A DNA stretch of 64,000 bases. Source: Pseudomonas sp. GM21 (GTDB lineage: Bacteria > Pseudomonadota > Gammaproteobacteria > Pseudomonadales > Pseudomonadaceae). Positions 16,220 through 24,761 of the stretch are shown here, in pieces. The notes under the pieces were generated by a model. It ran no database searches and had not been told where the DNA came from. It worked only from the letters and a program-made list of their open reading frames with translations. The translations under genes were made by a program, and so were the position numbers. The stretch spans positions 1-64,000 of the forward strand of contig NZ_AKJS01000144.1 of the NCBI RefSeq assembly GCF_000282215.1, in the 5' to 3' direction. Within the stretch, counting starts at the first letter, position 1; every line of letters starts with the position of its first letter.

Positions 16220-18250
16220 TTACAGGTCCAGCACCAACGCCTGCGACCCTTGCGCCGGTACCGCACAACAAATCAGCACCTCGCCAGCGCCTGGCACTTC
16301 TGCCGGCACTTGTGGATAAGTTACCGTCCCACCGATCAGGCGGGTCTTGCACGTCCCGCAAGACCCACCGCGGCAACTGAATTCCGGGCGCAAACCACGG
16401 CTTTCGGCCAATTCCAGCAAACTGCCGCTGTCGGGCTTCCAGCGCGCCTCTTTGGCCGAGCGCTCGAACACCACCGGCACCGACGTCGTGGCTGCCGGTG
16501 GTTGCTCGATGACCACGGCATCCGGGTCGGGTATCCGGCGCAACGTCGACGGGCCAAAGGTTTCGGCGTGGATCCTCGAATCACGGATGTCCATATCGCG
16601 CAGGCTGTCGTACATCGCCTGGGTAAAACTGCCTGGGCCGCAGAGTACGAAATCCAGCTGATCGTAGTCTTCCACCTCAAGCGTGGTCTTGAGCAAGTCA
16701 GCGTCGATCCGCCCGGTCATGTCGAAATCATCCCCTTCGACTGCATCGGGCTCCGGCTGACTGAGCAAACGCAGAACGCGCACCGCGTCGCCGAGCCCGT
16801 CGAGCAAGCGGTTCAGTTCCGGGCGAAACGGTTGATCGGCCAAGGTTCGCGAACTCTGGAAGAACCAGGTCGGGCGGATGCTCCGCGTACGCAAGCCTTG
16901 ATAAACCACCTCACGCACCATCGACAGCAGCGGCGTAATCCCCACTCCAGCGGCTAGCAAAACCAGCGGACGCCGCTCGTGGGGTGCCACGGTGAAATGC
17001 CCTTGAGGCGCGCGAGCCTCCAGCACATCACCGACATGAATCCGCTCATGCAGGTGTGATGACACCAACCCGTCACGCTTCACGCTGATACGGAAAAAAT
17101 CATCAGAAGGCGCGCTCGACAGGCTGTACGTGCGGATATGCACGTCACCGGCAATGTTGAATCGCAGGGGCAAATGCTGCCCAGCCTGAAATACCGGCAA
17201 CCCGGCACCATCGGTGGGCTCCAGATAAATCGAACGGATGTGTAGGCTTTCCTGTTCGATGCGCGTCACCCGCAGCGACCGCCAGTGATCGCCCAAGGCC
17301 TTGGCTTGTAGACGTGCATTGGCCTGCGCCCAAGTGCCGGTTAGCAAACTGGTAGGTGATACGCCGTCAAAGCGCCAGCGCAAGGAAAGCGCCGCAGGGC
17401 GACGCACCACGCGTTCGACCTCGAAGGTCCACAGCCGCTCGGCGCCTTGAAAGGCGTCGATTTGCGGGCCGTCGAGGATGATCTCGGTGCGACCGCTGAG
17501 GTGCAGCAGGTCACCTGAATTGAAATCGATAAACAACAAACCAGCGCGAGGATTGATCAGCAGATTGCCCAGGGTGTTGAAATGCAGGTTGCCGGCGAAG
17601 TCCGGAATGGTCAGGCGATTGCCCTCTACCTGTACGAAACCAGCCTGCCCACCCCGATGAGAAACATCCACTGAACGCTGGCCCTCGACGTCCACGTAGC
17701 TAGCGACAAAGAACGTGTCCGCCTCGATGATCATGGCCCTGGCCGCGTCATCCAGTTCATTCAAGTGCTGTGCGACGCGGTTCGCAGGGTCCGCCAACGG
17801 TACCGAGTGAAACTGGCGCAATTGAATGTATTGCGGACAATTGCCGAAGGATTGCTCCACCGTCATACCGAATCCGCCGGCCGTCATGCTGCCGACTCGA
17901 CCATTGAGGCGGTTGCGACGCCGGGTGTGCAACTCGATACCGAGTAGTCCGATGGCGTCCCCGTTTCGCAGTTGAGCGGGGTCGTCGGCACTCGGCAAAC
18001 AGTCGAACTGCAGCCGCGAAGGGTCGGGAGAATGAGCAAAGCCTGGAGGCCCTTCAAGAATGCTGGCCCAAGGGTTGCCATCGGCATCTACCGCGCCGTA
18101 CAGCATGAACGGCAGTTGCTGATAGAACGCACGGTGCTGATCCGGCATCTGATTGCGAATCACCTTACGACCAAACGTCTCCATTCGTTCGGCAACGCCG
18201 ACATGGGCTTGCAGCTGTTTCTCGCCGGCGTGCCAAGGTGAATGATCCAT
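16220..18250 (-). CDS. Fused PNPOx-like / FAD-NAD(P)H reductase / 2Fe-2S ferredoxin oxidoreductase
   Basis: A 676-aa three-part protein. Residues about 1-230 are a pyridoxamine-phosphate-oxidase-like split barrel. Residues about 325-560 are a ferredoxin-reductase module with the FAD motif RTYSLSSAP (373-381) and the NAD(P) motif GVGITP (435-440). Residues about 590-676 are a plant-type 2Fe-2S domain with Cys626, 631, 634 and 661 or 662. The start at 18250 is chosen because AGGGGAG precedes it. The in-frame extension upstream to 18466 overlaps the GST gene. Such fusions pass electrons from NAD(P)H through flavin to an unknown acceptor. The GST and LysR genes upstream suggest xenobiotic or oxidative-stress use. 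Confidence 0.88.
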   Translation of the reverse strand: MDHSPWHAGEKQLQAHVGVAERMETFGRKVIRNQMPDQHRAFYQQLPFMLYGAVDADGNPWASILEGPPGFAHSPDPSRLQFDCLPSADDPAQLRNGDAIGLLGIELHTRRRNRLNGRVGSMTAGGFGMTVEQSFGNCPQYIQLRQFHSVPLADPANRVAQHLNELDDAARAMIIEADTFFVASYVDVEGQRSVDVSHRGGQAGFVQVEGNRLTIPDFAGNLHFNTLGNLLINPRAGLLFIDFNSGDLLHLSGRTEIILDGPQIDAFQGAERLWTFEVERVVRRPAALSLRWRFDGVSPTSLLTGTWAQANARLQAKALGDHWRSLRVTRIEQESLHIRSIYLEPTDGAGLPVFQAGQHLPLRFNIAGDVHIRTYSLSSAPSDDFFRISVKRDGLVSSHLHERIHVGDVLEARAPQGHFTVAPHERRPLVLLAAGVGITPLLSMVREVVYQGLRTRSIRPTWFFQSSRTLADQPFRPELNRLLDGLGDAVRVLRLLSQPEPDAVEGDDFDMTGRIDADLLKTTLEVEDYDQLDFVLCGPGSFTQAMYDSLRDMDIRDSRIHAETFGPSTLRRIPDPDAVVIEQPPAATTSVPVVFERSAKEARWKPDSGSLLELAESRGLRPEFSCRGGSCGTCKTRLIGGTVTYPQVPAEVPGAGEVLICCAVPAQGSQALVLDL

Positions 18251-18311
18251 AACGGTTCTCCCCTGCGCCCATCGCGCACAGTGAACAGCCCGAGCAGGTC
18301 GGGCCAAAGTA

Positions 18312-18938
18312 TCAGGCTGTTTTTTGCAAACCGGCCACGGTGCGCGGCATGCCGACGAAACCAGGCAAGGCTTCAATACGCGCCAGCCAGGTGCGGATGT
18401 TGGCGTAGTCGTCCAACGAGACATTGCCTTCCGGCGCATGGGCGATGTAGCTGTAGGCGGCCACATCGGCGATGGTGGGCTCGGCGCCCGCCAGGTACGG
18501 CGTTGTGGCCAATTCCTGATCGATCACTTTGAGCACGGTATGGGAATAAGCGATGACCTCTTGCGCGTTATAAGGCGCGCCAAACACCGTGATCAGCCGC
18601 GCCCTGGCCGGGCCGAAGGCAATCGGTCCGGCGGCAACGGACAACCACCGCTGAACCTTTGCAGCTGCAACCGGATCGGTTGGTAGCCAGCGACCGTTTC
18701 CATATTTCTGCGCCAGATAAACCAGGATCGCGTTGGAGTCGGCCAACACCACGCCTTGATCATCAAGCACCGGAACCTGACCAAACGCATTGAGCGCCAG
18801 AAAGCCCGGTTGCTTGTGCTCGCCCTTGGCCAAATCGACCAGGATCAGCTCGGTCGGCAGTTGCAGCAACGACAACATCAGTTCCACACGGTGAGCATGG
18901 CCGGAACGAGGGAAGTTGTAGAGTTTGATCGCTTGCAT
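18312..18938 (-). CDS. Glutathione S-transferase family protein
   Basis: A 208-aa two-domain GST. The N-terminal thioredoxin fold contains NAFGQVPVLDDQGVVLADSNAIL, where the cis-Pro and the GSH-binding Asp-Ser are kept. The helical C-terminal domain includes TIADVAAYSYIAHAPEG, with the N-capping motif. The in-frame ATG at 18965 is rejected in favour of 18938 (MQAIKLYNF), which has GGAG about 8 nt upstream. It is followed after 61 nt by the fused oxidoreductase, probably in one transcript. Substrate unknown. Confidence 0.9.
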   Translation of the reverse strand: MQAIKLYNFPRSGHAHRVELMLSLLQLPTELILVDLAKGEHKQPGFLALNAFGQVPVLDDQGVVLADSNAILVYLAQKYGNGRWLPTDPVAAAKVQRWLSVAAGPIAFGPARARLITVFGAPYNAQEVIAYSHTVLKVIDQELATTPYLAGAEPTIADVAAYSYIAHAPEGNVSLDDYANIRTWLARIEALPGFVGMPRTVAGLQKTA

Positions 18939-19067
18939 GGTCGACTCCGCTGGGTGTGGCGCCATTCAGGAAAGATCAGCACCGAGGGACGCTATCTTCC
19001 ACCCGCATCCAAAACATCAGAATACCCAGCAAACGCAATCCATTATTTCACCCAGCGAAATAACCCA

Positions 19068-19970
19068 TCAACCGCGCAGGGCTGGATGCTCTCTTAATGC
19101 CTTCACTGTGAAGTCGACAAAACTGCGGACTCGCGTGGGCGCCTTGCGGCCCCCCTGGTAGATCACATGAATGGGCAACGGAGGCAACTCGAAGTCGGCC
19201 AGCACGATCTCCAGCTCACCGGCGGCCACCTTACTGGCCACTTGATAAGACAGGACCCGGGTGAATCCCAAACCCAGGCATGCCGCCGTGATGGCCCCCT
19301 GATTGGCGGTGACCACCAGACGCGGTTCCGGGCGAACATTCAGCAGCTCATGCGCGTCAAGGAATGACCAGGTTCTGTGCTGCCCAATGGCCGATGTTGC
19401 AACGACCGGCGCACCGCTGAGCTCATTGGGGTGCCGTGGCCTGCCACGGGCCGCCAAAAACGCCGGGGAAGCGCAGATCACCCACCGCACCTCGCCCACG
19501 TGAATCGCATGTTGATTGCTGTCAGGCAGCTCAGCGATACGCACCGCCACATCAATGCCCTCTTCGACCATGCTTACAACACGGTCGATCAATAAGGCAT
19601 TGATGCTGACTTCAGGGAATTGCGTGAGATAACCGACCATCAACGGCGTGACAAACATCTCACCGAACAAAACCGGCGCGGTGATCGTCAGTTGCCCACG
19701 AGGCTGGGCATGACTGCCCGCCGCCGAATCCTCCGCTTCCTGCACTTCGGCAAGAATCCTCCGACAATCTTCCAGATATCGCTGCCCCGCCTCACTCAAA
19801 TGCACGCTGCGGGTGGTGCGCGTCAGCAATAGCGTGCCAATGCGCTCCTCCAGCGCTGCCACCGCACGGGTGACACTGGCCGCCGACAGGCCCAAACGCC
19901 TCGCTGCCGCCGAGAACCCCTGTTCCTGCGCAACGGCAGCGAAGACCTGCATTTCCTGAAATCGGTCCAT
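19068..19970 (-). CDS. LysR-family transcriptional regulator
   Basis: A 300-aa LTTR. The winged helix-turn-helix is at residues about 1-60 (FSAAARRLGLSAASVTRAVAALEERIGTLLLTRTTR), followed by a periplasmic-binding-like effector domain that ends in a truncated FVDFTVKAL helix. The sequence places it with the large group near DmlR/PA-type LTTRs whose effectors are unknown. It is on the same strand as the GST and oxidoreductase genes and 129 nt upstream of the GST, so it may control or simply precede them. Confidence 0.92.
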   Translation of the reverse strand: MDRFQEMQVFAAVAQEQGFSAAARRLGLSAASVTRAVAALEERIGTLLLTRTTRSVHLSEAGQRYLEDCRRILAEVQEAEDSAAGSHAQPRGQLTITAPVLFGEMFVTPLMVGYLTQFPEVSINALLIDRVVSMVEEGIDVAVRIAELPDSNQHAIHVGEVRWVICASPAFLAARGRPRHPNELSGAPVVATSAIGQHRTWSFLDAHELLNVRPEPRLVVTANQGAITAACLGLGFTRVLSYQVASKVAAGELEIVLADFELPPLPIHVIYQGGRKAPTRVRSFVDFTVKALREHPALRG

Positions 19971-19995
19971 GGGGCATGTCCTTTACTCAGATAAA

Positions 19996-20024
19996 AAAAA
20001 TCGCAGTTGTAGGCTGCGATTTTT
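19996..20024 (-). terminator. Rho-independent terminator of the 111-aa gene
   Basis: Perfect 11-bp stem AAAAATCGCAG / CTGCGATTTTT around a 7-nt loop, 19 nt after the stop at 20043 on the minus strand. It ends in a T run and also separates the LysR gene from upstream transcription. Confidence 0.85.
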
Positions 20025-20042
20025 AGTATCACGTAGTGGCTT

Positions 20043-20378
20043 CTAAAGCTGCTGATCAATCAAAACCGCGTTGGTATAAATCAAGCTTCCATCGCTCGCT
20101 CTATGCCCGACCAAATGGTACTGACCGCGCTCATGGTGCAAGTAGACGCGCATTTGACAGTCGGACAAGGGGCCATATCCTTCGGGTATTTTCAGATCCA
20201 ATGTAGCCATGTCGACATCGACCATGACTTCACGATCGTGCGACTTTTGCAGGTGTTCTTCAGCTTGCTCCAGGCGCTGACGGAGAGGGACATCGACGTA
20301 AAAATGGATTTCACCCACGGGGGTGGATTTTTTGTCTCTGCTGGGTTTGCACCACCCCTCGATCGTCAGGGCACTCAT
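20043..20378 (-). CDS. Conserved hypothetical protein, 111 aa
   Basis: I do not recognise a named family. The start at 20378 (MSALTIEGWC) has GGAGG about 8 nt upstream. The longer open frame to 20537 lacks such a site and runs over the promoter. The protein is soluble and has no signal or membrane segment. It has a strand-rich C-terminal half and mixed charged middle. It diverges from the oxidase operon, and its upstream region has a GCTATACTCAA box at 20474-20483 on the minus strand, similar to the boxes of the oxidase operon and the 186-aa gene. Stress-linked expression is inferred. Confidence 0.7.
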   Translation of the reverse strand: MSALTIEGWCKPSRDKKSTPVGEIHFYVDVPLRQRLEQAEEHLQKSHDREVMVDVDMATLDLKIPEGYGPLSDCQMRVYLHHERGQYHLVGHRASDGSLIYTNAVLIDQQL

Positions 20379-20475
20379 GACGAAACCTCCGTTGTGGACT
20401 GTTGGACTCTGTATCTCTGTTCTCTTCTCAATGACAGCCGTTTTTGGCCGGTTCTGCCATCCGTCATCGGAATTG

Positions 20476-20482
20476 AGTATAG
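20476..20482 (-). promoter_or_regulatory. Sigma-S-like -10 box of the 111-aa gene
   Basis: CTATACT on the minus strand, preceded by G and followed by CAATT, with no good -35. It is about 100 nt before the start codon. It resembles the sigma-S -10 extended form, although CTATACT is also tolerated by sigma-70. Confidence 0.45.
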
Positions 20483-20657
20483 CCGGCGATCGGACCGCGC
20501 TGCTGTAACCGTGTCGGCAAATGTCATGTAGTCTCATGAGGCGAGGCTGAATATCTATCGATATATGTAGCGAATCGCTTTAAACAATTAACTTAATGTT
20601 CCAATTGGAATATTGATCATCCGTTTTCCCGGAAAAAGCGCTGGTTCCGTCCATGCA

Positions 20658-20668
20658 CTATACTTCTT
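20658..20668 (+). promoter_or_regulatory. Sigma-S-like -10 box of the oxidase operon
   Basis: CTATACTTCTT, with no matching -35 at 16-18 nt. The same 11-mer occurs upstream of the 186-aa gene at the other end of the module. It gives a leader of roughly 100 nt before coxB. Aa3-type oxidases of P. aeruginosa are known to be RpoS dependent, which supports this reading. Confidence 0.5.
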
Positions 20669-20771
20669 GCTGATTTTACCGTCGCAATGGATGGTACTTG
20701 TCTGCCCTGCTTGGACGTCAGTGGCGATGCGTTTGCATCACCAGTGAACAACAGGAATAGGATGAAGAGAA

Positions 20772-22244
20772 ATGGCAATAGCAATTATCTTGATTCTAAT
20801 CGTTATTGCATCAGTGCTGTTTCATATACTTGCGCCTTGGCACGCGACCCCGGCAGCGTCCAACTGGGGGTCAATAGACACCACCCTGTTCATCACCCTG
20901 ATCATTAGCGGAATATTTTTCATCGCCATCACGGTATTCATGGCGGTTGCCGTGATGCGATATCGTCACAAGGAGGGTTCCAGGGCGGCCTACCAGCCAG
21001 AAAACAAGAAGCTGGAAACATGGTTGATTATCGTGACCTCGGTCGGTATTGCCGCGATGTTGGCGCCGGGGCTGGTTGTTTACAGTGACTTCATCCGGGT
21101 GCCGAAAAATGCCTATGAACTTGAAGTGGTCGCCCAACAGTGGCAGTGGGCCTTTCGTTTTCCCGGCCAGGACGGGAAACTGGGAAAATCGGATATCAAG
21201 TTTGTTGATTCAACCAATCCTTTCGGCCTTGACCCCAAGGATCCTGTTGGGCAAGACGATGTGCTTGTAAGAAACAATGAAGTTCGCCTGCCGCTCGATA
21301 AGCCAGTCAAAGTATTACTGCGCTCTAAAGATGTGTTACACAATTTCTATGTACCGCAAATTCGCAGCAAGATGGACATGGTGCCGGGGATGGTGTCGTA
21401 CTTTTGGTTTACGCCAACTAAAGTCGGGAAATACGAAATCCTTTGCGCTGAATTTTGTGGTGTAGGTCATTACAACATGCGCGGCCAGATGATCGTGGAA
21501 GAGCTGGGCGCCTTTGATCAATGGCTGAACAGCCAGCCGACTTTTGCTCAGACATTAACGAATGCCGCCAAACCCAGTCGGGACAGCGTGCTGGAAAAAG
21601 GTCGTCAGTTGGTCGAAAAATACGGCTGCGGTGCCTGCCATAGCCAGGATGGCAGTTCCAGTCTCGGCCCGGGATGGAAGGGTTTGTACGGCCGCACTGA
21701 ACAGCTTGTCGATGGCACCAGCGTGCAGGTCGATGAGGCCTATCTGAAAGAGTCGATTCTCGATCCAAAGGCCCGACTGGTACAGGGCTACCCGCCGGTC
21801 ATGGTGGCCTATACTCTCAATGACGAAGAACTGGGTGCTCTCGTCGCCCTGATCAAATCGCTGGGTGCAGCGCAGCAAGACAATGAACCCTCTCCCAGCG
21901 ACGCGTCGGACACCGGTGACGACCTGGCGACGCAGGGTCAGCGCCTGGCCGGGTCGCTCGGTTGTCTGGCCTGTCACAGTGTCGATGGCAGCAAGGGTAT
22001 CGGCCCCGGCTGGCAGGGCCTGTATGGCAAGACAGAAACCCTGGCCGACGGTACGAGTATCAAGGTCGATGACGGTTATATAAAGGAGTCGGTTCTTAAT
22101 CCCGGCGCCAAAGTCGTCAAAGGCTATGCAGCCGTCATGCCGCCACTTGCTCCGAGTGATCAGGAGTTGAACGCACTGATCGCTTTTATCAAATCCATAA
22201 CGAATGCCGACGCCGATGCGAGCAAGGCGGAGCCAGGGAAGTAG
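20772..22244 (+). CDS. coxB: Cytochrome c oxidase subunit II with two C-terminal cytochrome c domains
   Basis: A 490-aa protein. Hydrophobic segments lie at about 2-22, 37-62 and 84-105. The cupredoxin domain keeps the full CuA set: His190, Cys225, Glu227, Cys229, His233, Met236, plus the aromatic QQWQW patch at 122-126. Two tandem cytochrome c domains follow: C286-x2-C289-H290 with Met344 as likely sixth ligand, and C398-x2-C401-H402 with Met456. Both have the same GPGWxGLYG and DGTS blocks, so they arose by duplication. Ordinary aa3 CoxB has no heme and caa3 has one, so this is a diheme caa3-like form. It leads the operon. Confidence 0.93.
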   Translation: MAIAIILILIVIASVLFHILAPWHATPAASNWGSIDTTLFITLIISGIFFIAITVFMAVAVMRYRHKEGSRAAYQPENKKLETWLIIVTSVGIAAMLAPGLVVYSDFIRVPKNAYELEVVAQQWQWAFRFPGQDGKLGKSDIKFVDSTNPFGLDPKDPVGQDDVLVRNNEVRLPLDKPVKVLLRSKDVLHNFYVPQIRSKMDMVPGMVSYFWFTPTKVGKYEILCAEFCGVGHYNMRGQMIVEELGAFDQWLNSQPTFAQTLTNAAKPSRDSVLEKGRQLVEKYGCGACHSQDGSSSLGPGWKGLYGRTEQLVDGTSVQVDEAYLKESILDPKARLVQGYPPVMVAYTLNDEELGALVALIKSLGAAQQDNEPSPSDASDTGDDLATQGQRLAGSLGCLACHSVDGSKGIGPGWQGLYGKTETLADGTSIKVDDGYIKESVLNPGAKVVKGYAAVMPPLAPSDQELNALIAFIKSITNADADASKAEPGK

Positions 22245-22293
22245 CCGTAAAGCAGCCAGGAATGCACCGAAACTTCGATAGGAGGATGACGTG

Positions 22294-24066
22294 ATGGCCT
22301 ATGCGGAGCAAGCCGAGACAGAAGCACTGCACGAGCCCAAAAGTTTCCTGACCAAATATATCTGGAGTCAGGACCACAAGGTCATAGCCATCCAATATTC
22401 CGTGACGGCTATATTCGTGGGCGTTATCGCCGTGGTGTTGTCCGGCTTGATGCGCATACAGATAGGCTTCCCCGGCACTTTGGAGTTCATGGACGCCAGT
22501 GCTTACTATCAGGCAATGACCATGCACGGCATGATCATGGTCATTTACTTGCTGACAGCCTTGTTTCTGGGTGGCTTCGGCAACTATCTGATCCCGCTGA
22601 TGGTGGGCGCCCGCGACATGGTCTTCCCCTATGTCAACATGCTGAGTTACTGGTTCTACCTGCTAGCGGTAGTGGTATTACTCTCCAGTTTCTTTGTCCC
22701 GGGCGGCCCCACCGGTTCGGGCTGGACGCTCTATCCGCCACAGTCCATTTCTCAGGGGACACCAGGGGTCGAGTGGGGCATCGTCATGATGCTCGTCTCA
22801 CTGGCGATTTTTATTGTCGCTGCCACCATGGGCGGGTTGAACTACGTCACCACGGTGTTGCAGGCGCGTACGCACGGCATGACATTGTTTCGCATGCCGC
22901 TCTCCGTATGGGGGATTTTCATGGCCTCGATTATGGCCTTGTTGGCGTTCCCGGCGTTATTTGTCAGTGCGGTCATGATGCTGTTCGACAAGCTGTTGGG
23001 CACCAGCTTCTTCATGCCGGCGATGATCTCGCTGGGGCAGCAGGTCGATCACCAGGGTGGCAGCCCGATATTATTCCAGCACCTGTTCTGGTTCTTCGGC
23101 CACCCGGAGGTCTACATTGTTGCCCTCCCGGCGTTTGGTCTGGTCTCCGACTTGATCAGCACGCATGCGCGTAAAAATATCTTCGGCTACCGAATGATGG
23201 TGTGGGCCATTATCGCGATTGGCGTACTCAGCTTTGTGGTCTGGGCGCACCATATGTATGTCAGCGGAATGAACCCCTACTTTGGCTTTTTCTTCGCCGT
23301 CACCACCCTGATCATCGCGGTGCCGACCGCACTGAAAGTCTACAACTGGGTGCTGACTCTTTGGCGCGGCGACATCCACCTGACCGTGCCGATGCTGTTT
23401 GCCCTGGCCTTTATCGTCACCTTCCTGGTCGGCGGCCTGACCGGGTTGTTTCTGGGCAATGTGATCGTGGATATTCCGCTGTCGGACACCTATTTCGTCG
23501 TAGCCCATTTTCATATGGTCATGGGTGTTGCACCGGTACTGGTGGTGTTCGGCGGCATTTATCATTGGTACCCGAAAATAACCGGGCGCATGTTGAACGA
23601 CACCCTGGGCAAGCTGCATTTCTGGATTACCTTTCTGGGCACCTACGCCATCTTCTTCCCCATGCACTACCTGGGATTCCAGGGCATGCCACGCCGTTAC
23701 TACGCCTATGAAAACTACGCGTTCATCCCGCAGTCAGCGCAAGATTTGAATGCCGTCATTACGGTGATCGCATTGACCGTTGGCGTTTCCCAGCTGCTGT
23801 TCCTGTTCAACCTGGCCTGGAGTGCATTCAAGGGCAAGCCCGCAGGCAGTAATCCTTGGGGGGCGGCCAGTCTGGAATGGCAAACGCCGAACACTCCGCC
23901 GATACACGGTAACTGGGGAGCCAAGCTGCCGGTCGTGCATCGCTGGGCCTATGACTACAGCGTACCGGGAATAGAACAGGATTTCGTTCCGCAAACGGTC
24001 TCCGCCGAAGAACTGGAGCATATGCGCCAACTGAGTGCCGGAAAGATAGCGGACGTTAAAACATGA
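22294..24066 (+). CDS. coxA: Cytochrome c oxidase subunit I (heme-copper oxidase, type A)
   Basis: A 590-aa protein with about 12-13 membrane helices. Heme and copper ligands are complete: His78 and His407 (low-spin heme), His405 (high-spin heme), His270, His319 and His320 (CuB), and Tyr274 for the His-Tyr crosslink. D-channel residues Asp108, Asn97, Asn115 and Glu272 and K-channel Lys348 are kept, so it should pump protons as a type A1 enzyme. Some loops differ from the housekeeping aa3 form (GMNPYFGFFF after the HH pair). A GTG at 22291 directly precedes the ATG. GGAGG spacing favours the ATG. It overlaps the next gene by 4 nt. Confidence 0.94.
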   Translation: MAYAEQAETEALHEPKSFLTKYIWSQDHKVIAIQYSVTAIFVGVIAVVLSGLMRIQIGFPGTLEFMDASAYYQAMTMHGMIMVIYLLTALFLGGFGNYLIPLMVGARDMVFPYVNMLSYWFYLLAVVVLLSSFFVPGGPTGSGWTLYPPQSISQGTPGVEWGIVMMLVSLAIFIVAATMGGLNYVTTVLQARTHGMTLFRMPLSVWGIFMASIMALLAFPALFVSAVMMLFDKLLGTSFFMPAMISLGQQVDHQGGSPILFQHLFWFFGHPEVYIVALPAFGLVSDLISTHARKNIFGYRMMVWAIIAIGVLSFVVWAHHMYVSGMNPYFGFFFAVTTLIIAVPTALKVYNWVLTLWRGDIHLTVPMLFALAFIVTFLVGGLTGLFLGNVIVDIPLSDTYFVVAHFHMVMGVAPVLVVFGGIYHWYPKITGRMLNDTLGKLHFWITFLGTYAIFFPMHYLGFQGMPRRYYAYENYAFIPQSAQDLNAVITVIALTVGVSQLLFLFNLAWSAFKGKPAGSNPWGAASLEWQTPNTPPIHGNWGAKLPVVHRWAYDYSVPGIEQDFVPQTVSAEELEHMRQLSAGKIADVKT

Positions 24067-24755
24067 GCAGGTTGCTATTGAGAAACGCCGACGGCGCGGA
24101 CCCCGGCGGTAGCTGGAGTCGCGATCCGGAGGGTATTCAGGCCGGCGAGGGTGCCGAAAGAAACCAGACCGCAAGAGTGGGCCTGCGCTTGTTTCTGGTT
24201 GTCGTGAGTTCGCTATTCTTTCTCTTCCTGATCGCCTTTATTGCCCGCTCACAAATGGCCGACTGGCTGCCCCTGACAGAGCCCTTGGCGCCGTTAGCCA
24301 ATCTCTGGCAGTTATGGCTGAATTCGGCTTTTCTGGTATTCGGCTGCATCGCACTGCAATGGTCGCGAATGGCCGCCCGACAAGCGCGACTGGGCGCAAC
24401 GGCCATTGGTTTTGCATTGGGGGGCGTGTTTGCCATTGCCTTTCTGATGGGGCAACTCTGGGTCTGGCAGCAGTTTGTCGCCTGGGGCTACTTTGTCGCC
24501 AGCAATCCGGCCAACAGTTTCTTCTATCTGTTGACCGGCCTGCATGGGCTCCACCTGCTGGGGGGGCTGATCGCCTGGGGCTGGATCGTCGCTAAATTTC
24601 TGCGTCATGTACCACTGGCACAAATCAGCGCCAGCGTAGAGTTCTGTGCCATCTATTGGCATTACTTGCTGGGCCTTTGGTTCGTGCTATTCGCGCTGCT
24701 GGCCAGCACGCCGCAAACCTATGAAGCAATCGCCAGATTCTGCGGCCTGAGGTGA
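24063..24755 (+). CDS. Cytochrome c oxidase subunit III family protein (first copy)
   Basis: A 230-aa membrane protein of the subunit III/CyoC family with about five hydrophobic helices after a hydrophilic N-terminus of 40 residues. The family motif is present as FFYLLTGLHGLHLLGG, and the C-terminus has VEFCAIYWHYLLGLWFVLF. It overlaps coxA by ATGA. It is followed 6 nt later by a second subunit III-like gene. Subunit III normally stabilises the D-channel function of subunit I. Why two copies are kept in one operon is not evident from the sequence. Confidence 0.85.
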   Translation: MSRLLLRNADGADPGGSWSRDPEGIQAGEGAERNQTARVGLRLFLVVVSSLFFLFLIAFIARSQMADWLPLTEPLAPLANLWQLWLNSAFLVFGCIALQWSRMAARQARLGATAIGFALGGVFAIAFLMGQLWVWQQFVAWGYFVASNPANSFFYLLTGLHGLHLLGGLIAWGWIVAKFLRHVPLAQISASVEFCAIYWHYLLGLWFVLFALLASTPQTYEAIARFCGLR

Positions 24756-24761
24756 AAAGCC

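Larger units (their letters stand above)
20379..20771. other. Divergent intergenic region before coxB
   Basis: 393 nt without a supported gene. It contains the two divergent -10 candidates (20476-20482 minus, 20658-20664 plus), an AT-rich stretch at about 20570-20620 and a CCAATTGG palindrome at 20602-20609. A 73-codon open frame from 20687 is only a shifted reading of the coxB leader. Confidence 0.6.

Noticed and set aside
18251..18466. N-terminal extension of the fused oxidoreductase
   Set aside because: Lies across the GST gene end and lacks a ribosome-binding site, whereas 18250 has a good one.
20687..20908. 73-codon plus frame over the coxB leader
   Set aside because: Shifted reading of the leader and coxB start with no conserved features.
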